Assembly: GCA_008360975.2 (NCBI GenBank)
Contig: CM039184.1
Span: forward strand, 32,165,797-32,229,796
Reading direction: 5' to 3'
From: Lichenostomus cassidix
Lineage: Eukaryota > Chordata > Aves > Passeriformes > Meliphagidae
DNA length: 64,000 bases
Shown: one piece after another, positions 34,301 to 47,535 of the stretch
Layout of the letters: each line of letters opens with the position of its first letter
How positions within the stretch are numbered: position 1 is the stretch's first letter
The notes under the pieces: generated by a model
Told to the model about the DNA's origin: nothing
Databases searched by the model: none
Seen by the model: the letters and a program-made list of their open reading frames with translations, nothing else
Position numbers and translations under genes: made by a program

Positions 34301-37300
34301 ATTCTGAAGGTACTTGTTTTTAAGCAACTATTTGCTATGGTTTTATTCATGATTGCTTATGTTCCTGATATAGGTTGCATCTCTACCAGATAAATCCACA
34401 GCCTGTGCTGCAGGCTGAGATTCCTTACTGCCTGAAGTGAATTTTAAATCTAAACTAAACTATGCTGTCTGGCTGCTGGTGATCTTTTGGGGGTTTTTTT
34501 TGGTTTTTTTAAATAAAGTGAAAAAAGCAGCAGTAGTAGTAATCATTATCATCATCATCACCATCATCATCATCATTATCAAAAAAAAAGCCCACACTTT
34601 TCCTAGTGATGAATTGCTAGTACCCTCTTCAATTTTCTGTGAAGCAAATTGGTTTAAATCAGTAAGCCAGGCAGCTCAGCAGACATGTAACTGTGTCAAG
34701 AAAATACATCAGACTCCCAGAAGAACTTAAGAGGATAACCATACTGTAAGAACCAGCTGAAGATGACTTTTTAATTTGTCCCTTGGACAAATGCAGATGT
34801 TCAGACACGTATTCCACCTTAATGTCACTTGAAACAAGTACCTCACCCAAAGCTCACTGAAGTCAATGAGAGGCTTTTCACTAACCTTGCAGTGTGTTAA
34901 GTCAGGCTTCAAGGCTCTTACTTCAGCACCTCTCTAACTATTTGCATATCAGCATGGTGACTGATGTCCAGGGGACTAACCCTGCGCCCAGACTGATAAG
35001 TCCTCAAAGCTTAATTGAAGATCTTCAAACTTTACAGTCATAATAATAACAGAAATAAAAATCAGAAAAGAAAATCCAGTTCTATCTCTTCTATATCTTA
35101 ATAATACAACTTTTACTACTCTTAAAAAGAAAGAAGTGAAGACTTTTGCATATGTATCTTCAAGTATAGGACAAACAACGAGAAGTTTACAGGCAACAGT
35201 GAGAGGCTAAAAGGCTAAGTAAGGATATAAGTTGGGTTACCTGGTGTCTCCTCTCACTGAATGTCTCTGGTGGCAGATCACCAAGAGGAAGTTTACTCTA
35301 GATATGTAAACTAAGCTGACATTTAGATTACATGAATTAAAATGGTAAAAACAGTTTTAAATTAAAAGGGCTACATAACAGTATGGAACAACTACATTTT
35401 CAACTTCTCTATTGCCTGAAACATCTTCACATTGCCAGTCACATTTCTGCAAGTCCTGTATGGCCTCTCACCCATATGTTCAAACACACATTGAATAGAA
35501 TCTTTCAAGGACATATTTTCATAAACAGCTTTTATTAAGAAACAATATAAACAGCATAATAAAAACGTCATAGCTTAGGAGAGGCTGGGAGGAAGACTGC
35601 AAAGTGAAAAACAGCAGCACAATATCAGTGTGGACATGAGCCAAGAGAGACAAGGAGGGCTTTGTTGATCAGGTTATTCCTCCTGCCATAAACAAACCTT
35701 CTCCATGTTGTGCAGAAGTGGAAGCAAACGGACTCATGTGCAGTGGGTGGGTGCAATGAAAAGCTGTTATTTTTCAATTGTGCCAAAACAATTTCATTTC
35801 CTTTGTCTCAAAAAGTGATTTATGTTAATCCAAGCCAAAGAACCTTAAAAAATGTATTTTCAGAGTCATTTATAGAGATCCAGATTATTTTTCTGGAAAT
35901 GGGAGCAGAGAACCTGTTTATCCTACATACTTCTTTGACCACCACTTTGCTAAAAAAAACCATTTACCTGTCAGTCTATTGGCCTCCCAAATAAATAAAT
36001 ATCTGAGTCTCCCTTTGGGTCTTTTTGTGTATATCTTACAGAAGGCATCAAGGCTTCATCGAGATCTTCTGCATTTTGTCTCTCTTCCAAATTCTATTTC
36101 CCTGTATATCTGAAATGTTGCATAATTTGTGGCAAGTTAGTTAACCATGCAGAGCATCTCCTGTACAGCAGTTTTAAACACGTTTTCATCTGGGGCAAAT
36201 ATCTTGCAACTAAGCCTGACCTATGATAAATAACCAAATCATCAATTCAGCTATTTGGGAAACACATAACAGTGTGTGCTATCAGTTTTGATGCAACAAG
36301 CTGGATGTTCTGTATGGACATATTTCCTACACAGGCTTTGTAAATTATGTACTTCTAAATTTTGAGAAACTTGCCCATGAGAAGCTTGCCGGAAGACAAT
36401 TGTAATGAAAGAAACTGTTTAAAGCACTGCCCTGAAGCGAGTTGAATTTTACCATATACTCAGGCACTCTACAAAATCAGAGTACAAATTTCTACAGCTT
36501 CCTCAGAAAGCAGCCACCAAGGGGATGAAATAGCAAGTGAGAGCAGAAGCACCGTGGAAGATGGAGGAAGGGATGCAGGAGTCATCAGGCCTAGTGCTGC
36601 CCTGGAAGAGGGCAGTCCTGCCCTCAGCAGCCTCTATGAACAACTGAGGGAAAGACATTTTGGCAATGCACAGCACCAGATAGTGCAGTGCCCTTAGCTT
36701 GCTGCCAGAGGAGACTAGGAAAGCTGAAGTTAGTCTTTGTGAATGCTCTCCCGAATATTTGAAATATCAACTTCAATGAGACCATTAACACTGTTTTGCG
36801 TGGGGGCAGAAATACTGAATAGATGTAATTTCTGACCACAGGTTAATTAAAGTGTAAGAGCCAAAGCTAATTACATTTTTTTTTCATCTTTTATGTTATA
36901 CTGAAACATCTGAAATTCTGCAAAACCTGGATGGAAGAATTTTCTTTCACATCAACTTTAGTAATGGCTTGACTAATTAGTAATGACTTAGGGAAGCAGA
37001 TACCACGTACTAAAGAACACAAGAATGAAGAGTGCATGGTAGATCTTGGGGTTGTACATATCCTTAAACTGAGAAATTACTGTCAACAAAATTTTTCATT
37101 TGGTTATAATTATTTTTCCACCCCCGCTCCAACTCAACTGAATGAATTTAATCTGTTGCAGACAGAGTTGTTATTTAAGCTCATGTTTCCTACTGGTTTT
37201 TATGCTTTAAAAATAAGAAGAGAAGACAGAAAATTTCCTTATTGTCTTCATTCTCTATGCACTGCTCTGGTAAATTCTTTGATACAAAGAAATAGAAAGG

Positions 37301-40300
37301 AAAGCTTTAAACTGAAGCATTATCAAGCCCAGAAAAAAAAATCCAGAAAAAATCGAGGAAAAAAAAACCCAAACAGCTATATGTTGTAAATTTATTTCTG
37401 TAAAAAGCTAATATCCAAAATCTGATTTTTAGCAAAGAGTGTGAGCTGCCAGCCAGCAATGCAGTTTTATTCAGTAGAATGCCTGGGCAAATGGTTAACT
37501 TTAAGCAAATTCTCAGTTTCATTGGTCTGAGAACATTTCTCTGAGGTCAAAATGAGAATTTGAAATACAGGCTTGGATTGAAACATATACCAATTTACAG
37601 TCTGAATATAAATCAGCATAAAATTTTCCCTTTAGGATCCATTAATTATAGGTGGCACTGTATTGCAAGACCACAGAGTCAGAATATGTGAACCCTTAGC
37701 CCTTCACACCTTCATCAGTGATGAGATGCACTAAGCATCAGCTCAAGTCCCTTGAGGGTTATGTCATGTTGACTTCTTTTTCTGGTTTAAATCTTTTCTC
37801 TTTATGTGGTCATTGATTATATACATGCAGATATATATTTTTTAATTTCCAGTTCTGTACTAGCCTACAAAAGGAAGGTTTTATTTTCAATTAATGACTT
37901 CCTGTGTTATTATCCTTTTTTTACTGTCGATGTGAAAGTTGTGAATTACTGTATGTAGTGACAATGACACGACCATTTTTTGAAGAAAAAAGCAAAATGG
38001 GAATAAAGGCATATTTATTAATATGAAATACAAATATGCTGGTTTATTTAGATTATGCAGAAACTAAATGTTTTTGGTCGATCAAAGTGACGTTTCAGAT
38101 GCTGTAACTGACAAATGAAGCAAATACTGATGTTTATTAAGTAGTTACATTTGTCATTTATGGCTGGAGATTTGACATGAAATGTATGACACATAAATAA
38201 TAAGATACATTATAGATCACTCACTGTTCTGTTTTTCTGTCAGTAAAACTTTTCTACCAGTCTGAAAGAATAAAAGGGATCTTCAGGCTTTTGAGACAGG
38301 TATCAGCATGTGCTGAAGTGTGGGACGTTTGACAAAACAGCATGTAGAAGAAATAAATATCAAACCAGAATGATTGAAAAATTACAGTGAAACATGAAAC
38401 CTGTCAGCTTATCCTGTAAAGAAATTTAGCATATAGAGGATGAGAAGCCATGCTGGAGCTCTGAAAATGAAAAAGAGGATCAGTACCGTAGCTGGCTGTT
38501 AGGGGGAAAAGTCTTCAGCAGCTTTTGAGAACTCCAGCGTCAAGTCACGAAACCAAAGACAAAAATACTGCTCTCAGTAGATCTGATCTACGCCCTGCAG
38601 ATGTTAGGTCAGCACCTCAGAGAGACTACTTTTATCTCTGTCCTCATAACAAATTCTTCAGAAGAGCAATGATTTTGCCTCTGAAATTCCCCAAATGCAT
38701 TTTCCTGCAGTACAGTCTTTACACTGTGTTCATTTCCACTGTCATTACAGGCAGCGTGCCCTGTGCTATTTGGGTGACAATGCACTAACCTGTGTCCTTA
38801 GCAGAGGCTCAGAAAGGCTTCTTGCAGGGAGCTGAGGAAACATCAGAAGCCTGATCCTAGGACAGCAGTGCAGAGGAAAAACAGCTCCTGAGATTAACAA
38901 GGATGAGCAGAAGGAATGCTCCTATTTACAATTCTCCTTGTTTATCACATGCTGGTAGGCAAAAACCTCCTGACATACATTCTCAGGAGATAGTATGACA
39001 CAGTGTCAGATGGGCTGCATGATTTGGGACTGTACCTCAATTAGGAAAAATGCTGACATAGGAAGAATTATGTTGCTATCCCACTGGAGACCTCCAAATC
39101 TTACAACACACCTGGTTTAGGTCTCTGAGCACCAGCAGGCTCCTCTAAAGTTCCTCCAACACCTACTCTGTATAAGTACCTAATTCAGGTTGATCGAAAA
39201 TTTCCAGCAAACGAACTGGGAAGTTTCTCAAATGACTAAATTTTCTTTTTCCACCACATTGAAAGTAAGTTTTCTTGAAAAAAAGAAAAAAAAGGGAAAA
39301 AAGGCCCTAAAATTCACAGTGACTTCTTGTAATTGGAAAAACCCACTGTGACATTCTTAATAAAAAACCCCGATAGCTGTTTTTGTACATTGTAACTCAT
39401 TGTGAAAATACACATCCTTTGAAATATGAAAATTGTTGCAAAGTGAGAGGCAAATAATTTCTGGAAACCCTTTTCAAATTATTAACAACACATTCCATGG
39501 AGAAGCACAAAGAAAAAGGAAACCTCATAAAATACAAAAGGCCAAAGCTCTGAAAGAACTGTCTGTCTTATAATTAATTTTTTGCATTCCGTCTCTGTTC
39601 TCAAGCACAGAAAACTCCTTTTAAATTAAATTATCTTCCAGTAGAGAAATACATGGAATTATAATGCACAAGAACACATCGCTACTTTAATATTCTACAC
39701 TATTTATAAGACAGCACAAGGCACAGTTTTTCACTTTTAAATACTGGCAGCCCAAATAATTTTAATTTTGTAGGCATTTATCTGTGTCAAATTTAGAACA
39801 TATTAAATTCACCATAACATCCTGAGATATTTTTGCTTAGAAATATATCAGATCAGATTTCCATTTTTGCTGCATTTACATTTATATCCATTTTAAAGAC
39901 ACTCTTGTCTGCCATAATGATTTAAAGTGACCTTGCTGAAAGAAAGCAGGGTCTATAATGTATTTTAAAAAGCTGATTATTCAAAAAGACATTGATGATA
40001 GAGCAAAGTACACTGTATGACACAGAACCTCAGCTGGCTGATATTGTTGTAATTTCATTTACAGCAGTCAAGTTATATGGGTTTCCCTCAACTGGGAATC
40101 TAGTAATGAATATTTTGTGCAATTAGAGGATATATATTTTAAGCAGTAACAGAGGTCTATTGTATATATTTGGAAAATGTTTCCACACCTCATCCAAGTG
40201 TGGAAACTGAGTTTGGTAGCTAAACATAATAATTATACCCGAACTATATCCATATGCTTTTTTTAAATTTTGCAGGTCTTGATTAAACCATCCATTGTCT

Positions 40301-40990
40301 TGGAGATTATCCAGGTTTATGCCATTGCATCTGAACACAGAGTATTATGAGGCTATACATAATTTCTATAGATCAACACTAATTACTATGAAAAGACTCA
40401 CGTGGCTCAATCTTACTTTTTTAATACCAGATCTGATTTTCTCTGTCATCTGTGAGGATGAAACTGCACCTGGCCCAGACAGCAAACAGTCCCATCTCCC
40501 TCTAGATTCTGGACACAGGTCTCAAAGAGACATGGTTCATGGGCTTGGAACAGATGGTGCATTTCATCCCAGCAACAGTAACTCCTGTCAGTGATGGCAG
40601 ATGAAAATAGGTTTTGGATTTTTTAAATTAAAAAGCCTGTGTTATTAAAACCAGCTGCAATCATTTGGGACTGAAGGCCCATTTATGTTTTCATTTGCTG
40701 TGCTGAAACATCAGTTATCCCATTGTGCTTTGTGGAATTACTGTAGGGTTTTATTCTTGTAAATGAGAACAGAATTTCTTTCTTAATCCTGTCTGTGAAA
40801 CTAAATGATTACAGCCCAAATTGCCTCTGTGAATGAGACAACTGTATGTCCCCATTTAAACATATTCTACAGGTTTCACAGAATTCTTTTTTTTGTGTAC
40901 CTACACTGATTTTACAGGATTTCAATGTGAATCAAAAGATGACTTAAAAAAACAAAAAAAGAAGTCCTCTTCAAACCAGAATTTCCTAAT
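34301..40990. other. intergenic DNA downstream of NPY1R
   Basis: AT-rich sequence containing the ATC microsatellite at 34547-34580 and scattered homopolymer runs. The longest open frames (for example 37036-37389 plus) have random-looking composition. No gene was recognised. Confidence 0.6.
34547..34580. repeat. (ATC)n microsatellite
   Basis: A trinucleotide ATC tract of about 34 bp with one ACC interruption, preceded by a short CAGTAG patch. Confidence 0.9.
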
Positions 40991-40996
40991 TTTATT
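40991..40996 (-). other. candidate NPY1R poly(A) signal
   Basis: TTTATT on the plus strand gives AATAAA on the NPY1R strand, about 420 bases past the stop codon. It is the first such hexamer seen downstream of the coding region. Transcript data would be needed to show it is used. Confidence 0.35.
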
Positions 40997-41415
40997 TTTT
41001 GGTGCATGTCCTCTGTAATGACAGCATCCCTGTGGTTCATATTGTTTCTAATGGTTTTAAATGGACACTCCTGAAAATTACTCCTTTGAAAAAAAATCAA
41101 TAAATAAACCTTTGTGCTAAAGCTCAGAGCTGTACAAAGGAAACAGAACAAAAACAGCTGATGAAAACCATAGGTAGTAGAACGTCTAACTATGTCTTAT
41201 AATAAAATTCAGATATAACTTCTGTGAGCATTAAAGCAGTAAAAGGGGCAAAAATGCACAGCGCATAATTTCAAAGTGACAACAACCAAAGTTCCTTGGA
41301 AAAGGAAGAAAAACATTACCCTTTTGGTATTTGTTATGTAATTGTGCTTGTCCTTGGACACACTTCACCTGCAATCACACTTCTTGCAGTTTGGTGTAGA
41401 ATTTTTAGCACTTCT

Positions 41416-42693
41416 TTATATTTTTTCATCATCGTCACTATTTATTTTCTTAAATATGACAGGACTTGCCTGCTTTAAAGAAGTTTTTGAAACATCTGTG
41501 TGCATGGTGGACATGGCTATAGTCTCATAATCCTCCTCACGGGAGTGGAAATGACAAAAATGAAAAAAGAACTGCAGGTCCCTTTGGAAGTTCTTATTGA
41601 GAAACCCGTAGAAGATGGGATTCACACAGGTAGAGATCATGGCAGTGAGGTGGCAAATCAGGAACAACAGGTTGTGGCTGCAGGTAGCAACAGGAAGAAT
41701 TTCGTGATTCCAATCAAACACGATATTGAAGATGGTGAGAGGCAGCCAGCAAACTGCAAATGCGACCACTATTGATATCAGCATGATGTTGATCCTTTTG
41801 GTTTCAGAGGATCTGTACTTACTGTCTCTCATCTTGTCCATCATGTTGTTCCTTTTTTTTAACCGTATGTATATCTGCAGGAAATTCAACAAAGAGAAAC
41901 ACAGGGGATAAATTAACCTACCACTAGCATCTTTGCAAAGATAAACAAACATCAGATTGAAAGAGGTATATATTGTAAGAGGACTCTATCTTACCTTCAA
42001 GTAGCAAATAAATATAAAACAAAGTGGTCCAAAGTACTGGATCACCAAAAGCGTTGTGGTATAAGAAAGCCTGGCAGTGTCCAAGGGGAACAGGTCCAAG
42101 CACACGTATTTGTCCTTATATTCATCAAATGTTACATTTCTGAAGGGCTCATCTGTTAATACGTGGTAGATGAGGAAAGGCAAAGAGGAAGCTGTGGCTA
42201 AAATCCATATGGCAGCAATCCCCATGTAGGCATGTCTGTTGTTCGGCCTCCAGCCACGGGGATTGATGATCAGCTGATGGCGCTCGATGGCAATGAGGAC
42301 CAAAGAAAAGACCGAGACGGTGATGGAGGCACATTGCACAAAAGGGTTCAGCTTGCACATGGCCTCCCCAAAAATCCAGTGGTCCATTAAAGTGTACACA
42401 AAGGTGAAGGGAAGACACATGATGGTCACTAGGAGATCAGAAAACGACAGGTTCACGATGAGGATGTTGGTAACATTGCGCATCTCTTTTTGTTTCAAAA
42501 TAATGACAATCAAGGCCAGATTCCCAGAGACTCCCAGAATTATCACTGTCCCATAAGCCAAGGCCAAAGTGAAGACCATGGCCAAAGGCACGTGGCAATC
42601 TTCATCCTCAAACTGCAAGATCTGCGAGTTCATCTCCGAAAAATTCAGGTGACCGGAAATGTTCCCCAGTGGGGCGAGAACCGAGGTATTCAT
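41416..42693 (-). CDS. NPY1R: neuropeptide Y receptor type 1 (two coding exons)
   Basis: Class A Gi/o-coupled receptor for NPY and PYY at the plasma membrane. The coding sequence joins 42693-41995 (233 codons) to 41874-41416 (152 codons plus stop), giving 385 residues against 384 in human. The N-terminal tail has sequons at N2, N11 and N17. N58 is the TM1 anchor and D86 the TM2 sodium-site aspartate. C113 and C198 form the usual extracellular disulphide. ERH at 137-139 replaces DRY at the end of TM3. W276 lies in CWLP of TM6, and D287 in FDW is the aspartate known to contact the peptide's C-terminal arginine. NPIFY is at 318-322, with a likely palmitoylated C340 in the tail. The tail ends in TDVSKTSLKQASP and an acidic EKI terminus. 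The start is ATG with A at -3. No frameshift or lost key residue was seen. It diverges from NPY5R, 14.7 kb away. Confidence 0.98.
41875..41994 (-). other. NPY1R intron between TM5 and the third cytoplasmic loop
   Basis: A 120-bp phase-0 intron after codon 233. The donor reads AAG|GTAAGA (GT at 41994-41993) and the acceptor TTTCCTGCAG|AT (AG at 41876-41875). Removing it restores the Y1 sequence ...CYLK|IYIRLKK.... NPY1R is known to have a small intron at this position in mammals, so the position is conserved. Confidence 0.97.
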
Positions 42694-42737
42694 GTTGTTT
42701 CCAACTCGCCGCCGACCCTCGCCGCCGCCGCGTTCAT
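42690..42737 (-). CDS. 15-codon upstream ORF overlapping the NPY1R start
   Basis: An upstream ATG at 42737-42735 opens a 15-codon frame containing four GCG alanine codons. It closes at TGA 42692-42690, so stop and NPY1R start share the tetranucleotide ATGA. The upstream ATG has a weak context (T at -3, A at +4), while the main start has A at -3. This arrangement could allow leaky scanning or reinitiation. It lies in the 5' leader if the proposed acceptor at 42823-42824 or any transcription start upstream of 42737 is used. No peptide function is claimed. Confidence 0.55.
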   Translation of the reverse strand: MNAAAARVGGELETT

Positions 42738-43130
42738 GCAGAGCGCTCAGAGTTCAGAAGGCGCCCGTCAGCCCCGGGCCGAGCCCGCTCCTCAGCGCCG
42801 CACCGCATCTCCCTCGCACCACCTGGGGAGAAGGGAAGCAGCAGCTCCTGTCACCGCGGGGCACGGCGCTGCCCCGGCCGGGGTGGAGGCTCGCCCGTGT
42901 CCCGCAGGAGGGGAGAGCAGAGCTCCGCTCCGCGCCCGCCGCTGCCGCTGCCACCGCAGGGCTCTCTGTGCTCGCTGCCCAGGCAGGACAGACGAGGACC
43001 GCAAGCGGGGACAGGAGCCCTGCCCGTCCCGATCCCGCTGGCACAAGTCGCACGGAGCAGCGAGCTGGGAAGCAACTTCAGCCTTCCACCAGCGTAGCCT
43101 TTCCACGAGTTTAATCTGCAAAGTCTGCTT
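42700..43130. promoter_or_regulatory. CpG island at the NPY1R 5' end
   Basis: A GC- and CpG-rich block directly upstream of the NPY1R start, in otherwise AT-rich DNA. On the NPY1R strand it contains TTCCCTTCTCCCCAG|GTGG (AG at 42824-42823), a good candidate acceptor for the leader part of the coding exon. NPY1R is known in mammals to have upstream non-coding exons. The island could equally be a promoter firing directly into this exon. Many overlapping open frames here are composition artefacts. Confidence 0.7.
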
Positions 43131-43171
43131 TCTCAAACTGCTCTAAGTGAAATTATATCCAGGCATCACAC

Positions 43172-43190
43172 GGGGGGAGGGGGGAGGGGG
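43172..43190 (+). other. G-rich tract upstream of the NPY1R island
   Basis: Three G runs of 6, 6 and 5 separated by single A residues. The runs could be split to give the four G blocks needed for a G-quadruplex. It lies about 480 bp upstream of the NPY1R start codon. Confidence 0.7.
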
Positions 43191-46100
43191 AAGCCCATCT
43201 GACCAATGTGACGGGTGGAAAAATGACTCAATTGCTGGGTTTTTTTCCGTAACGCATGCACTTTTCTGTTGAGCGGCCAAGTGCCCCCAGCAGCACTGGC
43301 GCTGAGTCAAAGGTAAATCAGGAACTCTGAGCACCTTAATCTTAGCTAGCAGGGCTTTGCAGCACAGAAAGAAGAAAACAAGATGAAGACAAAAACTGGC
43401 AAAATTTAAACACCAGAGAAAAATTCTTTAGCCATGCAAGGGAAATAAATGTTCTTAAATAACCACTCTTTTGCAAAGCCTTGGATTTTACAAATCTGAA
43501 ACTCAAGCCATATGTGTTCAGAGGGCAAATTAAAAAATAAAATCAAATTCATTTATAAGCAATTAAAAACCAATTAATTGATAACCCGACACACCTTTAG
43601 TTCAACTTGCCATTAGTGACACTGAATCTGGGCACCATTAGTGGCACTGCATTCCGCACTGAATCTGGAACTTTCTCTCTGCCCACTCCCATGAGCTAAA
43701 TTTATTGCTCACTTAACCTTAGGTTATGGTAATGAAAGTAATGCCACTTAAAATTCACACAAGTGGGTTTCAAACCTGACTTCATATGGCATTTATCACA
43801 AAAGCTGTAAAAACATTGCCCACTAAAATGTACCTCATTAAAAGTTACGCTGAATAGGTGAGCTTTTGTTCTTAAATTATATTCGATATAAATCTCTGCA
43901 CCATGTAAGTCTCTGGAGAAGAATTGTCTTTGTCTCTTACTGGTGACAGACACACTTTTAACCAGCCATATGCTGGGGACCAGAGCTGGGGCTGCCTCCT
44001 CCCTAGGGCAAAGCCAGCATGTGAGGGCTGGGCTTGCAGCTCCAGCTCCTCCTGAGGGTCAGCCAAAGGATGACCATGCCATGCCTTCTCGCTGCTGGCA
44101 GGAGCTTACTTCAGCTAGCTCTGCTGGCTCTGTTTAATCACCACAAGGCTACGTGAAACTCTGACAGGCAATGTAGCTTGCCTCTGAGTGACATTTTACT
44201 GTAAGAGTTAACAGCAGTGATTTCAGACAAAAGGCATCTCTGTCTGAGGTTTGACTACTCTGATTTTCATGCTAGTTAGGCACACTCCTGAGTATTATCT
44301 CTCAGACCTTCTGCCTCTGCTAACTAAATTTATCAGATCTCCTAGTTCACCAACCCTGTTTTAGGGTCCAATAAAGAAATTTCCACTCCCATGACCCCTT
44401 GAAGCATCACTTCTGTCACAGCCAGAAGTAGGTGCTTTACACAAAGGGGAAGTGTGTGGGTGATGTGGAGAGCCAAGGCTCCTCGATTCCCGCAGTGTAA
44501 CTTTATCATAGTCTTAAAATCAACATCTGGATTTAATCATGACCTCCTCTGTCACTTGTATAGCACGAGGTGGGCACTCCAGCCCTGTGACTTGAGGGAA
44601 TAATGGCAGGGGCAGGGCAGGCAAGGAGCCATGTCCTGCAAGGAGAGAACTGGGCAGGCTCTTTCACCAGCTAGGACCAAAGTGCCCCCAGCAATAAGGT
44701 GTCCAGGGTTTCATGCTCTTGGTTTTTCTACTCCCTTAGCCAAACTCTGCTCTTGCTTATTTATTAAATATCAAAGCCAGAAAATGCTACTGTTCGTTCT
44801 TCCCATAGCAGAGATGCAAGCTAAGAGCATATCTAGGAACCAGCTCAGAAACACAGCACTGCTGGCAAGTGACAAGGAGTCCTTCTTTCCAGTCCTTCTG
44901 CAAAATGGACCAGACAACAGGAAGGGCATGAAGTTCACTCTCCTGGACAACTGCATTGTTCCTTGTCTCCTAAACCCCCAGCTCGCAAGTGAGGAAGATC
45001 CCTCCCCGCTCTGAGTGCTGGCTTGGAGAGGGGAAAGCCAATAGCTCTGCAGACCCCTCCGGGCAATTGCAGAGTCTCCCCTACCAAGCACATCCTCCCG
45101 ACTCTCTGTGAGAAATTTGGTCAAAAGTTTAGCTCCAACAGACAGAAAGGGTGAAATAATGTGCTGTGAGGTGACTGGAAATGCACAGTAAAACTACCGG
45201 AGCTGTTCAAAAGCAAGCACAAAATGCTGTCAGCCCAAGCTGATGGCTCACCCAGCTGCTCAGAAGTTCTACCTGGAGCCTACCCTCCTTTGTATTTTGT
45301 CACCTGCACCTACGAGAGCAAGCAAACACCAGCCTAACTGGCACACAAGCACCCAGAGTCATGGAAAAGCAGCCACCGGGGAAACTCACCTTGCAACTGC
45401 TCTGCCCGTCTTTGGTCTGCTCAGGGGCTGGCTCAGGAGGCTGGATGGAGAAGGAGTGGGGAAAGGAGAAGGATCCTTTGGTATTTCTCCAGTCAGGTCC
45501 TAAAGATTGGTGAGGAAGGCTGGAGACTCCCCCTTAAAGCTGAACTCCACCTTACCCCGGTATCACATGATGGTGCTCTACGGAATAGATCCTGAAAATC
45601 GCACTGCAAGCACATCACCTTTAAACTGCACATCTGGGGGTGGGTTGCCTAGTAATTCCGAATGAAATGCAATTAAATATTGAAACAAAAGAGGGGGGCT
45701 GGAGGGAGAGCGCAGGGAAATGCTCAGGAAAGGAGTCAGTTTCAAATCGGTCTGCCTGTTTCTTTTGTCTGCAAGTTATTGCCATCTTGTGGCCAAACTA
45801 AAGATGGAAATAGAAGCTGTTGAAAAGGGGACGAAGAGGTTTTAAGTATAAGAAGCAGGTTACAAAATCTGGGTTTGGCTTTTTAAACCAGTACAGTTAG
45901 TTTCTGGTCTGCATTTATCACGAATAGCCATGACTGGATCAATAAAAAATGCGAAGTTGCTGAAACACCTTCCTGACTCACTCACAAAAAGCTGATCTAC
46001 TCCAATGGGCACAAAAGACAGTGAGTTGCGAAGTCTGTGAGAAGTTACCCAGATAAAGATAAGCAACACTTTGAAAATGCCTTGACAAAACCTGCAGACT

Positions 46101-47029
46101 GTAATAAGAGTTTGGATTTCTTGTAAAACAGAAGATCCCTAATTCTTCCAAGGCTCCACGCTAAATTTTCCAGCGTAATGAGTTGCATGCTCTTACATTC
46201 TTACCTTCAGGCCTACATTTATTATATGGCATCACTGGTGTGTCATGAATAACTCTGAATTGAGAAACCAGGTTAATTGTAGCTAAAAAATTAGTCTCAC
46301 ATAGTAAATGACTGTAACATTTGTTTTGTAGAAGGAGCCACACAGGAAGATTTCAGAACCCAGAAAAAGGCTGATGTTTACACTGTATTTACAGGAGCTC
46401 AGCTCAACTGCATTGGAATTGCAGTCCTTGACGTAAGAAAGAAAACTGCAGGCACACTGCAAGGTTGCTGTAATCCAGTAGCCATGGCACTGCTGGCATT
46501 TTAAGAGCAGCAGCCAGAAGGGAAATGCAGGCTGTATATAATGCCTCTCAAGACCTTCAGTCATATGTGGGTCATTAGCATGCATCCATCTTCGACTGAG
46601 CAGAGCAAAAGTAGGTAAACTCAGGCAGGGATCCAAGCTCAAGGTCTCATAAAGAGTGTGTTTCTGTCTGAAGCAGTGACACTGTAGGACATGTACAACT
46701 GAGACCTCTCATTGCTATGGATGTGGAATGATTCAGCCACACTACAAAAGAAAAACCAACCAATCAAACAAAAAAAACCCCAAAAAAACAAAAAAAAAAG
46801 GAGTTGTCCAATACATATATTTTTAAGGGCAATAGATGTATTTCTAGGCAGAGAAAAAACCTTTTTTGTTATGCCAGGATGTTCCCACTACTTCCCTGTA
46901 ATGTTCTTACCCATATGGTCAAGACAGCTATTTAAAAAATTAAAGTAAGCATTCTGTGATACAGAATTGTTGTATTCTGCCAACAGGTATCCAAGGAAGA
47001 GATACATTTTTAGGGCCATTTCAGAATAA
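43191..47029. other. intergenic DNA between NPY1R and NPY5R, left part
   Basis: No gene was recognised. The sequence is moderately AT-rich with slightly GC-richer stretches (about 44560-45540). Open frames such as 44631-45014 (plus) lack domains. Regulatory elements shared by the two receptors may lie here but cannot be identified from one sequence. Confidence 0.55.
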
Positions 47030-47535
47030 GAGACTTGAGTTTACGTGGCAAGTTGGGGTGGTGCAGGGGTGGCTTCTGTGAGAAGACTACACCCATGTTG
47101 AACAGAACCATTTTCATCTGACTGCAAAATGGGCCCACTGCTGGCCAGAGCAGAGATTCCCCCCTGCAGCCATGGTGAGAACTGTGGTGACACAAGTTGC
47201 TGCCCTGCAGCCCATGCAGGATCGTGGTGGAGCAGATATGCATACTGTGGTCCACAGAGAGGAGTTCACACAGGAGCAATCTGTTCCTGAAGAACTGCAA
47301 CCCATGGGATGGACCCATGCTGGAGCAGGGGAACATCATGAGGAGGAAGGAGTGGCAGAGACAACGTGTGATGAGCTGACCAGAACTCCCATTCCCAGTC
47401 CCCATGCACCACTCAGAGGGGTGGGAATACAGAACAGTTGGGAGGCAAGAGGGATGTTGAGGCTGCGCAGACAGGGAGTTGTGAATTTTGCCTTTGTTTC
47501 TCACTATCCTATTCTATTTTAAATAGATTAATGTA
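47030..47535 (+). mobile_element. degraded avian interspersed repeat, probably LTR-type
   Basis: The segment has the character of a common bird repeat: GGAGCAG and CTGCAGCCCATG phrases recur, then GAGGAGGAAGGAGTGGCAG, AACGTGTGATGAGCTGACC and CCCATTCCCAGTCCCC in order. It finishes with a TTTGTTTCTCACTATCCTA-like tail. I recall this series from avian ERVL-type LTR repeats, but neither terminus nor a target duplication could be found. The family is therefore tentative and the borders approximate. The plus strand is the orientation in which I recall the repeat. The 164-codon minus frame across it is an artefact of the repeat. Confidence 0.5.

Noticed and set aside
37036..37389. 117-codon plus-strand frame
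   Set aside because: The lysine-rich end comes from an A-rich tract and no motif is present.
42490..43146. 218-codon plus-strand frame antisense to the NPY1R 5' end
   Set aside because: It is a shadow of the coding exon and the CpG island, not an independent gene.
47010..47504. 164-codon minus-strand frame
   Set aside because: It coincides with the degraded interspersed repeat and has no domain.
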